Counted from the first letter of the stretch, positions 1 to 7,263 are shown. The stretch: 11,087 nt of DNA from Nitrososphaerales archaeon TH5893 (GCA_014523685.1 JAATVT010000082.1:1-11087), one strand, 5' to 3'. Translations and numbers: made by a program. The notes: generated by a model not told the origin, from the sequence alone.

Positions 1-491
1 CTATATTGGAACCATGTATTGAATGGATGAAGAAACCTCTTGTCAGGTGATGGAATAAAGGGATAAAAAACATGAGGTACCCCATACGTAGCAAACTCTT
101 TAGTTGAATAAAACCGTCTTGCAGCTTCACTTGTTGCAGAGTCTTTGGTAAACAAACCCCAGTAATCCCACCAGGATCTGAAAAATGGATTGGATTCAAT
201 CATCGAATCCGCGGATAAATATTCCCAAAAATCAGCAAGTCTCTGAGCAGATCCTTCATAAGTTCCATTCTCTACAACATAGCTAACCAGAACTGCAGCA
301 TTCATGGCACCAATGGAAGTTCCAGCAATAATATCAAATACTGCCTTATCCTTTATTCCTTGGGCTTGATCCCTTTTTTTAATAAATTCATATGTTGATT
401 TATAAGCACCTGCTTCATATGCACCTAGTGAACCTCCTCCTGCGAACACAAAGGCGCGTTGTTTTTCGGGGATATGATGTCTGTGGGCCAT
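1..491 (-). CDS. Patatin-like phospholipase family protein (C-terminal part outside window)
   Basis: This is a partial leftward gene; the first 163 codons are visible, and the reading frame runs open off the left edge. The family hydrolyses acyl esters of phospholipids or other lipids with a Ser-Asp dyad. Seen here: the glycine-rich oxyanion-hole motif GGGSLGAY at residues 18-25 and the nucleophile elbow GTSIG at 57-61 with Ser59, followed by the usual helix AMNAAVLVS. The catalytic Asp (DGG/DGA motif) would lie further left and cannot be checked. No signal peptide is present, so a cytosolic or membrane-peripheral enzyme is likely. The start ATG at 489-491 places the conserved strand 13 residues in, as is normal for the family. 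A TATA-like ATTTAAT (514-520, minus strand) lies about 26 bp upstream. The gene is divergent from 672-1070. Family assignment is firm; the substrate is unknown. Confidence 0.9.
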   Translation of the reverse strand, partial: MAHRHHIPEKQRAFVFAGGGSLGAYEAGAYKSTYEFIKKRDQAQGIKDKAVFDIIAGTSIGAMNAAVLVSYVVENGTYEGSAQRLADFWEYLSADSMIESNPFFRSWWDYWGLFTKDSATSEAARRFYSTKEFATYGVPHVFYPFIPSPDKRFLHPFNTWFQY

Positions 492-513
492 ATTAATATA
501 ATTAGAATTGGGG

Positions 514-520
514 ATTAAAT
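514..520 (-). promoter_or_regulatory. Possible TATA box of the patatin-like gene
   Basis: On the minus strand this reads ATTTAAT, centred about 26 bp upstream of the ATG at 491. That is the position expected for an archaeal TATA box driving a nearly leaderless transcript. The 180 bp between the two divergent genes hold nothing else I can name. Confidence 0.3.
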
Positions 521-671
521 GTCTTACAGTTCCAAATTCGAGGACATCCAGACTCTAATTCATATGATTTAGGTTTAGATAGGCCATAATCTACTTGAAC
601 ATAGTTTCTTCATTTATACGTGGATAACCCACTGGAAAGTAAAATATGTCCCTTTAATTTTTAAGGCAGTA

Positions 672-1070
672 ATGTCACGGTTAGACAAAAAGGAGCAAGA
701 AGCGATAGACACGATTGCATCAGCCATAGAAGATTTGGTTTCTATGGGGATCTTGTCAGTCGTAAAACAAGATAAGGAAGATAGTGATAAGGCTGTTTTC
801 TCTGTCAATTTTTCAGGTATTGTGTCGAATTTGGTAGCCGATAGGGTTGTATCATCCGAGGCTCAGCCTAATATTATCACAACTCTGATGTACCACTCTC
901 TTCTTATCTTTATGAACGAGAACCTTAGAATTCCTAAACCACTTGTTATTGCCTTAGGCAATGACCTAGAAAAACACGGAAACGATATGGAATGCGGCAC
1001 TCTTATCTTTAGGTACGCAGCTGTTTTGCAGAAGTTATTTTTTGAGAGCAAAAAAGAATTTCTACGTTAG
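672..1070 (+). CDS. Conserved-looking hypothetical protein, 132 aa
   Basis: I do not recognise this protein. It is predicted cytosolic and largely helical, with a charged N-terminal helix (MSRLDKKEQEAIDTIASAIEDL), a hydrophobic/beta-prone middle (AVFSVNFSGIVSNLVADRVV), and a C-terminal helical part with an aromatic-rich patch (LIFRYAAVLQKLFF) and a basic tail. It has no signal peptide, no membrane segment and no cysteine pair. The ATG at 672 is the only ATG giving the full open frame, and no strong Shine-Dalgarno sequence precedes it. A T/A-rich stretch (654-666) is too close to be its TATA box. The next gene starts 78 bp downstream with its own promoter-like box. Codon use and the unbroken frame against a poorly coding opposite strand favour a real gene. 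Confidence 0.7.
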   Translation: MSRLDKKEQEAIDTIASAIEDLVSMGILSVVKQDKEDSDKAVFSVNFSGIVSNLVADRVVSSEAQPNIITTLMYHSLLIFMNENLRIPKPLVIALGNDLEKHGNDMECGTLIFRYAAVLQKLFFESKKEFLR

Positions 1071-1096
1071 TACGCACAAGTTTTCACTCATTTCTC

Positions 1097-1107
1097 AATA
1101 TATAAAA
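1097..1107 (+). promoter_or_regulatory. TATA box of the 1149-1544 gene
   Basis: AATATATAAAA fits the archaeal TATA consensus closely. Its centre is about 47 bp before the ATG at 1149, which predicts a start of transcription near 1127 and a leader of about 20 nt. That leader would still contain the GGTGA sequence at 1135-1139. Confidence 0.5.
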
Positions 1108-1133
1108 GTTATAAGGACTATTAGGCATAGAAA

Positions 1134-1139
1134 AGGTGA
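1134..1139 (+). promoter_or_regulatory. Shine-Dalgarno sequence of the 1149-1544 gene
   Basis: AGGTGA matches the archaeal anti-Shine-Dalgarno complement (GGAGGTGATC) and lies 9 nt before the ATG. It supports the start at 1149, the only in-frame ATG nearby. Confidence 0.55.
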
Positions 1140-1148
1140 ATTTCATTT

Positions 1149-1544
1149 ATGGAAAATACTGAGACAAGTCAGGTTCCGTATGGTGCCTTGGACTATTATC
1201 AAGTTCATTATATAGTAGAAACAAAAAATTACGTCTACGATCCTTCTCTTTTCCTTGCCAGATGTTACCCTATCACTAAGGGTCACTTTTCAAAGAAAAA
1301 GATAGTGGGCACAACGTGGGAAGGAGAGCAATTGGCAAATATTCTTAAAGCAGATCTCGAATTAGAGGAAATCGTAAAGCAGATTTTATACGAGGAAGGA
1401 GAAATTAGGGTCGACCCCTTGGAGGATCATATACGGATATATGGTAAATGGAGAAATGAAGACCAACTCAAGTTCAGCCCCAAAATGTTCGAAGCAGCTG
1501 ATCGAATAGCGGGGCATATAAAGAAACTACTTAACCCCACGTAA
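1149..1544 (+). CDS. Hypothetical protein, 131 aa
   Basis: I do not recognise this protein. It is a soluble, mixed alpha/beta, acidic protein with no signal peptide or membrane segment. The N-terminal third is rich in aromatic residues (ALDYYQVHYIVETKNYVYD), followed by a lysine patch (HFSKKKIVGTTW). The middle is acidic and helical (LKADLELEEIVKQILYEEGEI), and the C-terminal helix contains AADRIAGHIKKLL. A TATA box at 1097-1107 and a Shine-Dalgarno sequence at 1134-1139 support expression and the chosen start. It stands between another unknown gene and the TrmJ-type methyltransferase, which starts 127 bp downstream, so no function follows from context. Confidence 0.75.
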   Translation: MENTETSQVPYGALDYYQVHYIVETKNYVYDPSLFLARCYPITKGHFSKKKIVGTTWEGEQLANILKADLELEEIVKQILYEEGEIRVDPLEDHIRIYGKWRNEDQLKFSPKMFEAADRIAGHIKKLLNPT

Positions 1545-1671
1545 AGTTTAGCAAGACCATTACGGGACGACATTCTCCCTAAATCTAATGTTAATAGCTT
1601 TGCAATGTTAGAAAATGCATTTTGGATCCGAAAGGACTATTTGACTTTCTAGAGAACATATTTGAATTCAA

Positions 1672-2421
1672 ATGTCTATTGGAGTGGTTATTGTAGAGCC
1701 TAGACTATACATCAATGTCGGCTATGTGGCAAGAATCATGAAGAATTTTGGTGTAACCAAATTATTTCTAATCGATCCTTCTTATGACGCGGAGAAAGCA
1801 AATAAATATGCGATGCACGGACGTGACATCTTAGATTCTGCAACCATAACAAACCTTAATGAATTACGTAAATGCTCAAAGCTATTAGTAGGAACAACCG
1901 CGTTGAAGGGTTCAACACGGCTCAATGTCTTGAGAGATACAATAGCTACAGATCAACTTGCAGCACTTGTCAACGCGCTTCCGAAAGTAGAAAATGTTAG
2001 CATTATTCTTGGTAGAGAGTCTTCTGGCCTCAAGAACCGTGAGCTAGAGATATGTGATCTTGTAGTCGCAATCGAAACCGGAACTCGTTATCGCACTATG
2101 AATATTTCCCATGCATTAGGAATAATATTGTACGAGATTTACAAACAAGAAGCGAGGAGTATATCAGGTACAATTACTAACAAAAAGCCAAAACCAGCCT
2201 CTAGATTAGAGACTGACTTATTGATTAAGTACGTATCAGCTGCGGCAGAGGGAGCTGGGTATGATATACACAAGAGGCATTTGCTCGATTCAGCTGTCAA
2301 GAGACTTGTGGCAAAAGCGAACCCAAGTTCAAAAGAAGTAATGTTAATGGTTTCGCTATTTCGCAAATGCGTCATACGAATGAATCGAGGAATATATTTG
2401 CCAGCTAATGGTGCAAGATAG
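1672..2421 (+). CDS. trmJ: SPOUT-class tRNA/rRNA 2'-O-methyltransferase, archaeal TrmJ type
   Basis: A SpoU/TrmH-family RNA ribose methyltransferase using S-adenosylmethionine, which it binds in a C-terminal trefoil knot; it normally works as a dimer. Visible motifs are motif 1 NVGYVARIMKNFG (residues 15-27, with Asn15 and Arg21), motif 2 IILGRESSGL (111-120, with Glu116), and motif 3 TMNISHALGIILYEI (142-156, with Asn144). The full knot is present. The remaining 85 or so residues form a helical C-terminal extension, giving 249 residues, in the range of TrmJ proteins (bacterial TrmJ also carries a C-terminal extension). In archaea TrmJ methylates the 2'-OH of C32 in tRNA. That specificity is inferred from the short N-terminus and overall resemblance; another RNA target within the family cannot be excluded. 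The ATG at 1672 starts the first beta strand directly, as expected. Confidence 0.88.
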   Translation: MSIGVVIVEPRLYINVGYVARIMKNFGVTKLFLIDPSYDAEKANKYAMHGRDILDSATITNLNELRKCSKLLVGTTALKGSTRLNVLRDTIATDQLAALVNALPKVENVSIILGRESSGLKNRELEICDLVVAIETGTRYRTMNISHALGIILYEIYKQEARSISGTITNKKPKPASRLETDLLIKYVSAAAEGAGYDIHKRHLLDSAVKRLVAKANPSSKEVMLMVSLFRKCVIRMNRGIYLPANGAR

Positions 2422-2671
2422 ATGAATTTTGACTGTCAAGCCCCGTGAACTAGGTTCTTTATTGAGAAATTGTGTGGAAGAACCTATTGAAAACACAAGC
2501 CGCGCAACAAGGGCAGTCGCTCAGAAGGCTACCTATCACTGCCTCTTATTTTCCATTGCAATTCCACAATTTTCATTTACATCAAATATCTCGTGAAATC
2601 ATATTTGGGCACAAGTGCACTAATGATCTAGCTATCGAAGAATCTACAATGGCAACCGAATGAAATAAACA

Positions 2672-2679
2672 CATATAAC
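2672..2679 (+). promoter_or_regulatory. TATA box of the UDP-sugar dehydrogenase gene
   Basis: CATATAAC is centred near 2675, predicting a transcription start near 2700. This lies after the TTG at 2685 and just before the ATG at 2709, so it argues for initiation at 2709 or 2730. The intergenic stretch 2422-2684 otherwise holds only a weak 63-codon GTG-start frame that I do not accept as a gene. Confidence 0.4.
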
Positions 2680-2708
2680 GATATTTGGCAAAGGTAGCAA
2701 ATATCAGA

Positions 2709-4187
2709 ATGATAAAACTGGGATCGAATATGAGAAGCTCAACATCGTCTTCAGAAAATGATAATGAAGGATCAACTGTCGAAAAGAATCAAAATAATTC
2801 CCAAATAGCGAATAAGATTTACAATGGAGACTACAAGATTGCAATATATGGTTTAGGTCATGTTGGCTCTGCTATGGCTTCGGTATGGTTAAGGATAGGC
2901 GCACACGTTATAGGCATAGATAAGTCGCCTACAGTCTTAGACCAAGCAAGAAATGGTAGGACCCATCTCCCCGAACCTGGGGTAAATAAAGCATACGGGG
3001 AGGGAATTGACTCCGGTAGGTTCTCAATTTATGAAAATCTTGAAAGTGCATCTCGTGATTCATATATGAAAATGATTTGTGTTCCAGTATTGTCCAGGGA
3101 TGGATCGGCAGATCTCTCGGCTCTTAAGGAAGTTGCAACTGGAGTAGGTAAGGGGCTTAAGAAGGGCGATGTTGTTGTAATTAACCCGTCGGTTCCTCCG
3201 GGGACCACAGAGAATGTTATCTCCAAGGTACTTGAACATAATAGCTCTGGGTTACATGTTGAGGAAGATTTTTTTTTAATATATAATCCAGAAAGAATTT
3301 ACGAGGGACGAGCAATAGAAGATATAGAAAGTAGGTACCCAGCGATAATCGCAGGCGCCGGTCCCAAGAGCACACTGGTTGGTGAGGAATTGTATTCTTT
3401 GATATTCAAGAAGGGGGTAGTGACAATGAGCAACATCAGAGCAGCCGAAACGGAAAAGTTATTTGAAGGCGTGTATCGGGATGTCAATATTGCTCTGTCA
3501 AATGAGCTTTCAAAATTATGTGAAAGACTAGGAATAGATTATTGGGAGGTTCGAGAAGCTGCTAACTCACAGCCCTTTTGCAATCTCCATAAACCAGGTG
3601 TTGGTGTTGGCGGCGCTTGTATTCCTGTCTATCCCCAATTTGTACTTGACACGGCGAAGAATCTAAATGTTAATTGCAAACTCACGGAACAGAGCAGGTT
3701 AACTAATAATTCTATGCCAGCACACTGCGTTCAGGAGGCAGTGAAACTTTTGAGCAACTCGGGCAAAAAGCCAATCGTTGATTCGATAGTCACCTTATTA
3801 GGTTTGTCGTTTAGAGGAGGGGTATCAGACACACGTCTTTCCCCGACATATGATGTAGTCCACGAATTATTGAATCTAAATGTAAAGGAGATTCGAATTC
3901 ATGACCCTTTGGTATTCGAAGATCCGGGATTATCTAAATACCCTATTAAAGTTGTTCTTACTAAAGACTTGAAGAAGGCATTGGAAGATACAGATTTAGT
4001 GTTCATAGTAGCAGATCATCCAGAGTATGTATCTTTAGATCTAAAAATATTTGGCAGAATACCAGTTTATGACGGCAGAGGGCTTTTGCGCAAATCTAAT
4101 CCCGGTAATATTAGACTCAAAACTATTGGTGTAGGAAGTTCGGGAGACTACACAAAGATTGAAACTCAGGCGGCGCCTAAACGATAG
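2709..4187 (+). CDS. UDP-glucose/UDP-ManNAc-type nucleotide-sugar 6-dehydrogenase
   Basis: An NAD-dependent two-step oxidation of a UDP-hexose to the UDP-uronic acid, feeding surface polysaccharide or N-glycan synthesis. Numbering from the ATG at 2709: the core starts near residue 42; the NAD-binding motif is GLGHVG (48-53); NPERIYEGRAIEDI (193-206) carries the family Glu; the central helix has NIALSNEL; the catalytic Cys304 lies in GVGVGGACIPVYP; and LGLSFRGGVSDTRLSP is the C-terminal UDP-binding loop. The loop pattern resembles the WecC/UDP-GlcNAc-ManNAc branch more than short Ugd enzymes. Odd points: about 40 polar, Ser/Asn/Glu-rich residues before the core make it longer than usual, and the common Asp in CIPVDP is Tyr here. 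The frame can be read upstream to a TTG at 2685, but the TATA box at 2672-2679 favours 2709 or the ATG at 2730. The exact sugar is not determined. Confidence 0.88.
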   Translation: MIKLGSNMRSSTSSSENDNEGSTVEKNQNNSQIANKIYNGDYKIAIYGLGHVGSAMASVWLRIGAHVIGIDKSPTVLDQARNGRTHLPEPGVNKAYGEGIDSGRFSIYENLESASRDSYMKMICVPVLSRDGSADLSALKEVATGVGKGLKKGDVVVINPSVPPGTTENVISKVLEHNSSGLHVEEDFFLIYNPERIYEGRAIEDIESRYPAIIAGAGPKSTLVGEELYSLIFKKGVVTMSNIRAAETEKLFEGVYRDVNIALSNELSKLCERLGIDYWEVREAANSQPFCNLHKPGVGVGGACIPVYPQFVLDTAKNLNVNCKLTEQSRLTNNSMPAHCVQEAVKLLSNSGKKPIVDSIVTLLGLSFRGGVSDTRLSPTYDVVHELLNLNVKEIRIHDPLVFEDPGLSKYPIKVVLTKDLKKALEDTDLVFIVADHPEYVSLDLKIFGRIPVYDGRGLLRKSNPGNIRLKTIGVGSSGDYTKIETQAAPKR

Positions 4188-4298
4188 CTGTCCCCACAAC
4201 CTTTAATGGACTACCTTGACGAAGCAGTATTAATCTAGACTTGGTTTGGTTATACTCTCTGGCAGGTTAATCTGCTTCATCCTGGCACTTTGACACAC

Positions 4299-4306
4299 TT
4301 AATATA
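4299..4306 (+). promoter_or_regulatory. TATA box of mtnA
   Basis: TTAATATA is centred 25 bp upstream of the ATG at 4328. This predicts a leaderless transcript and supports that start over the ATG at 4355. The remainder of the gap 4188-4298 shows no recognisable element. Confidence 0.45.
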
Positions 4307-4327
4307 CTCCGTAGGTTTTTTCCTGAT

Positions 4328-5395
4328 ATGGCCAGCGCGCCTAGAAAAAGGAAGATGCTACAGACCGTTATTTGGAAAGAAGGATCTGTTACCCTAGTAG
4401 ACCAAACAAGACTACCTGCCAGATTGGTTTACATAAGATGTAAGAAGCATGAGGATATTGTTAAGGCAATAAGGAACATGGTCGTGAGAGGGGCGCCGGC
4501 CATTGGCATTAGTGCTGCCTTTGGATTAGCTTTGGCCGCATCAAATAGTAGAGCCAAGAATCCCACGAACTTAATGAAGGAACTTGACACGGCGTACTGG
4601 GAATTGCGTTCTACAAGGCCAACTGCGATAAACCTTTTTTGGGGATTGGATAGAGTAATGAACAAGGCCAAGACAGGAACCAATCTGCACGAAATTAAGG
4701 ACAGAGTTATCTCTGAAGCTAAGAAAATAGCTCAAGAAGATATTCAAAACAACATGGCCATGGGCCTGAATGGTGCAAAACTATTGTACGATGGAGATGT
4801 TGTGATTACCCATTGTAATGCAGGGGCACTGGCAACTTCTGCATACGGCACCGCATTAGGAGTTATACGAGCTGCAAAGGAGGCAGGTAAGAGTGTAAAG
4901 GTAATAGCAACGGAGACCCGTCCAGTCATGCAAGGTTCAAGGCTTACGACATTTGAGCTTCGATATGACAACATTGATGTTACGCTAATACCTGACACGG
5001 CAGTCGGTCATATAATGTCAAAAGGGGAAATCAAATGTGTTATCGTAGGAGCTGATAGAATACTTAGGACTGGACATGTTTTCAACAAGATTGGCACATA
5101 TCAAATAGCGCTTATGGCCAATATTCATAAAGTTCCATTTTATGTTGCGGCTCCTCTATCCTCATTTGACCTGAAGAGCAAATTGGAGGACGTCCCTATT
5201 GAGGAGCGCCGGGCAGACGAGGTTCTTAAGATTGGAAAAAAAAGAATTGCCGCGAGAGGGGTGGCCGCTTTAAATCCAGCTTTTGATGTGACCCCGCCAG
5301 AACTGGTAACGGGTATAATAACAGAAAAGGGAATATTAACCCCTCCGTTTGAATCTAGTATAGAATTATTTAGTGGTGAGCAAAAACTGAGTTAA
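4328..5395 (+). CDS. mtnA: S-methyl-5-thioribose-1-phosphate isomerase family protein (MtnA/aIF2B-like)
   Basis: The family enzyme converts 5-methylthioribose-1-phosphate to 5-methylthioribulose-1-phosphate in salvage of methylthioadenosine, the by-product of polyamine synthesis and other SAM-consuming reactions. Visible are VVRGAPAIG (residues 52-60), THCNAGALATSAYGTALG (161-178, with the catalytic Cys163), ETRPVMQGSRLT (196-207), the catalytic acid Asp243 in VGADRI, NKIGTYQIALMA (253-264), and VAAPLSSFD (273-281). Both catalytic residues and the substrate loop are intact. The length of 355 residues is typical of MtnA and longer than most ribose-1,5-bisphosphate isomerases or eIF2B subunits, and the THCNAGALAT form fits MtnA. 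An archaeal role in a related aldose-phosphate isomerisation remains possible. The N-terminal MASAPRKRK is a short basic extension; ATG at 4355 is the alternative start. Confidence 0.88.
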   Translation: MASAPRKRKMLQTVIWKEGSVTLVDQTRLPARLVYIRCKKHEDIVKAIRNMVVRGAPAIGISAAFGLALAASNSRAKNPTNLMKELDTAYWELRSTRPTAINLFWGLDRVMNKAKTGTNLHEIKDRVISEAKKIAQEDIQNNMAMGLNGAKLLYDGDVVITHCNAGALATSAYGTALGVIRAAKEAGKSVKVIATETRPVMQGSRLTTFELRYDNIDVTLIPDTAVGHIMSKGEIKCVIVGADRILRTGHVFNKIGTYQIALMANIHKVPFYVAAPLSSFDLKSKLEDVPIEERRADEVLKIGKKRIAARGVAALNPAFDVTPPELVTGIITEKGILTPPFESSIELFSGEQKLS

Positions 5396-5485
5396 CTGAT
5401 TCTTTCAAATCACATCTTTTGCTTGTTATTTGATTATCCCTATTGTAGAGCTTTGTACTGTACTGTATTCATAGCTGTAATAAAG

Positions 5486-5498
5486 TATTTATCGTATA
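5486..5498 (+). promoter_or_regulatory. Possible TATA box of the DUF59-PqqD gene
   Basis: TATTTATCGTATA is an A/T-rich element centred about 31 bp before the ATG at 5523. It predicts a transcript starting only a few bases before the start codon. No Shine-Dalgarno sequence is seen, consistent with a very short leader. Confidence 0.35.
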
Positions 5499-5522
5499 AG
5501 GGCTAAATGAAAATACGTTTAG

Positions 5523-6122
5523 ATGTCTTCACAAATTGTAACTGAGGAAGAGGTATATTCTGCTCTTAAGAAGTGTATGGATCCTGAGATCCCCGTTAAT
5601 GTGGTTGATCTAGGACTTATTTATGATGTCAAAGTAAAACCTCAAAATAATGTCAACATAAAGATGACCATGACAACAAGGGGCTGTCCTCTTCATGATA
5701 CCCTAGTTGGTGATGTCAAAAGGTATGTGGGTAAGATAAATGGGGTTCAAGGCATTGATGTCGAAATTGTATGGGATCCCCCATGGAATATGGAAAAGAT
5801 GAATCCAATTGTTAGAGAAAAGATGGGCTTCGGAAAACCAAAACTTCGTTTCCAAATTGACTACGAAAAATATAGACCAGAAATGAGAGGTCAATTATTA
5901 AAACAAGAAGACGGATCTTTGGTGCTTACCAATGAAAAACAACAGAGCTTCATGGTAAATCAGGCCATAGTTGACTTTTGGAATAGTTGTAATGGAAGTC
6001 GAACTATTGACCGGCTTGCTGACCATTTTTCATCAAAGCTTGGAATGCCGAGGCAACAAGTCGAACAGGAGGTAGTACAGCTCGTCCAACAATTATTGGA
6101 GGCTGAGCTTCTCAAGCCATAG
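5523..6122 (+). CDS. MIP18/DUF59 iron-sulfur assembly-type domain fused to a PqqD-like domain
   Basis: Residues 7-90 form a DUF59/MIP18 domain: DPEIPVNVVDLGLIYDV (20-36), the conserved TTRGCPLHDTLVGDV (51-65, with Cys55), and VWDPPW (83-88). Members (SufT, CIA2/MIP18, PaaD) act in maturation or transfer of iron-sulfur clusters. After a linker rich in charged and aromatic residues (91-125) comes a C-terminal region of about 75 residues that resembles PqqD: QEDGSLVLTNEKQQSFMVNQ, then FWNSCNGSRTIDRLADHF (152-169) and a final helical part ending LLEAELLKP. PqqD domains are small winged-helix-like modules that bind peptide substrates (RiPP recognition elements). The first domain is firm; the second is a good pattern match that should be tested by profile search. 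No precursor peptide or radical SAM enzyme lies nearby, so a RiPP role is not supported here. A linked role in client or cluster delivery is inference. Confidence 0.85.
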   Translation: MSSQIVTEEEVYSALKKCMDPEIPVNVVDLGLIYDVKVKPQNNVNIKMTMTTRGCPLHDTLVGDVKRYVGKINGVQGIDVEIVWDPPWNMEKMNPIVREKMGFGKPKLRFQIDYEKYRPEMRGQLLKQEDGSLVLTNEKQQSFMVNQAIVDFWNSCNGSRTIDRLADHFSSKLGMPRQQVEQEVVQLVQQLLEAELLKP

Positions 6123-6188
6123 GAAAGTCCCTTTTTGCTATTCACATTTGACCAAGGCTGATTGGAAAAAGTAAGTCGTTAGATAGTT

Positions 6189-6800
6189 ATGATCTGCTAT
6201 GACGTACCTTGCTCTTCAAAAACATTTAAAATTATTGTAGAACTAGGGATGGGTGATGGTCGTCTTTTAAGGAAACTCCTTGACGTAGATAAAGAAGCTA
6301 ATAGAAAAGACGTTAGAGAGAAAAGACCGTTGTATTTTGGTATAGAAATTGAAAAATCAAATTATGACAAAGCAAAATCATTACTAGAAAACTTTGCTAA
6401 TGTAAAACTAATAAATGGATCCTTTGAGGTTCTAATTAACGATTTCTCAGATTGTTCAATAGATGAGATAATTTCTGTGTTACCAGATTCGGAATTCATA
6501 GATATAGGAAGGCAAGATAGTTGGCAGAAGTTTTATAGAGTGGTGAACCGGAAAATGTCTAGGCACGGCAGTTTCCGTCTTGTAACCGAACTAATAGACG
6601 ATCTTTTGCAGCCTGTTTCCGATGAGGCGTACAATGTTTGGCTGCACTGGATTATTGACACTTTTGAAAATTTGGGATTTTCACTCACGCAAATTCTTGA
6701 AGGTTCACCGGATGGATATGAAAGTGAATGTTTGGAGAGGTTTAAGGGCGATCCAGAAAGAATTCGTCTTGCGACATTTGACTTCATAAAAAAAGCTTGA
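6189..6800 (+). CDS. Class I SAM-dependent methyltransferase, diverged TrmB-like
   Basis: A Rossmann-fold methyltransferase of 203 residues. SAM motif I is VELGMGDGRLLRKL (17-30), motif II is YFGIEIEKSNYDKAKSLL (49-66), with an acidic residue ending the second strand, and ANVKLINGSFEVL (70-82) supplies the motif III region. IDEIISVLPDSEFID (91-105) sits where TrmB (tRNA m7G46) enzymes carry their FPDPW motif. The C-terminal SECLERFKGDPERIRLATFDFI recalls the TrmB ending in which a threonine/glutamate-rich helix precedes the last strand. The FPDPW tryptophan/proline signature is degenerate, so a different methyl acceptor or an inactive paralogue is possible. The ATG at 6189 gives a 16-residue lead before motif I and follows the previous gene by 66 bp; no clear promoter is seen in that gap. 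The frame is closed by TGA just before a T6 run. Confidence 0.75.
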   Translation: MICYDVPCSSKTFKIIVELGMGDGRLLRKLLDVDKEANRKDVREKRPLYFGIEIEKSNYDKAKSLLENFANVKLINGSFEVLINDFSDCSIDEIISVLPDSEFIDIGRQDSWQKFYRVVNRKMSRHGSFRLVTELIDDLLQPVSDEAYNVWLHWIIDTFENLGFSLTQILEGSPDGYESECLERFKGDPERIRLATFDFIKKA

Positions 6801-6810
6801 CATACAATGC

Positions 6811-6816
6811 TTTTTT
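6811..6816 (+). terminator. T-run terminator after the methyltransferase gene
   Basis: A run of six T starts 11 nt after the stop codon, in the 65-bp gap between convergent genes. Archaeal RNA polymerase terminates at such U-tracts without needing a hairpin. Confidence 0.35.
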
Positions 6817-6865
6817 GGGGACAATAAAATTCTCCTTTTCCTGAAAAGCAAAATGATATGTTAGT

Positions 6866-7261
6866 TCATTTGTGCTTAAGGGCAATATGGTCCTGCAAAC
6901 ATATTTTTGAACAGAATATAGAAGAACATTGGGAGTATGGACAAGGTATGGAGTCCCGATAGCTGAAAAAACCGTTGCAGTACGTACAAAGTGACTCTAG
7001 CTCCGGGTAATTGCTATTAACATAAGGATGGCCACACTCTCGTTTTTCCAGAAACCATAGAATCTCTACTTGAGACTTCTCTGCAAATGATGCTACAATG
7101 TCATATGCTTCGTAAAAACCGGTAGCGTGAAACTGTCTCAAGAATTCATGTCCTTCCAAAATCTCGGAACTGGAACCATTCCTGAATGCTGCCAGCCACT
7201 TCTCATACGGCAGAATATCATCCTCTTTGAAAGCTATTTCATCGTTACTTTCTTTATTCAT
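6866..7261 (-). CDS. Cysteine-rich zinc-binding protein with a MYND/HIT-like treble-clef end
   Basis: A leftward 131-residue protein without signal peptide or membrane segment. The first 75 residues are acidic and helical. The C-terminal third carries metal-ligand candidates: Cys76 and His78 in ECGHPY, then Cys92/Cys95 (CTYC), Cys107, Cys112, Cys117, Cys121, His125 and His130. The CSSIFCSKICLQDHIALKH part resembles the second zinc knuckle of zf-HIT or MYND fingers (FCS-x2-C-x3-H). Such domains usually mediate protein-protein contacts; no catalytic function is seen. The open frame extends upstream to an ATG at 7363, but the start at 7261 is preferred because GTGATC, complementary to the 16S 3' end, lies directly before it and the extra 34 residues look unlike a conserved N-terminus. 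Family identity beyond a zinc protein is uncertain. Confidence 0.75.
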   Translation of the reverse strand: MNKESNDEIAFKEDDILPYEKWLAAFRNGSSSEILEGHEFLRQFHATGFYEAYDIVASFAEKSQVEILWFLEKRECGHPYVNSNYPELESLCTYCNGFFSYRDSIPCPYSQCSSIFCSKICLQDHIALKHK

Positions 7262-7263
7262 AA

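Noticed and set aside
2472..2663. 63-codon plus-strand frame with a GTG start between trmJ and the UDP-sugar dehydrogenase
   Set aside because: His/Gln/Pro-rich composition without domain signs, no promoter or ribosome site, and it overlaps only an ordinary intergenic gap; a chance frame is more likely.
5409..5422. 14-base word ATCACATCTTTTGC also present at 7265-7278
   Set aside because: Only 14 bases match, in unrelated contexts with no further similarity; chance or a shared GATC/TTTT word.
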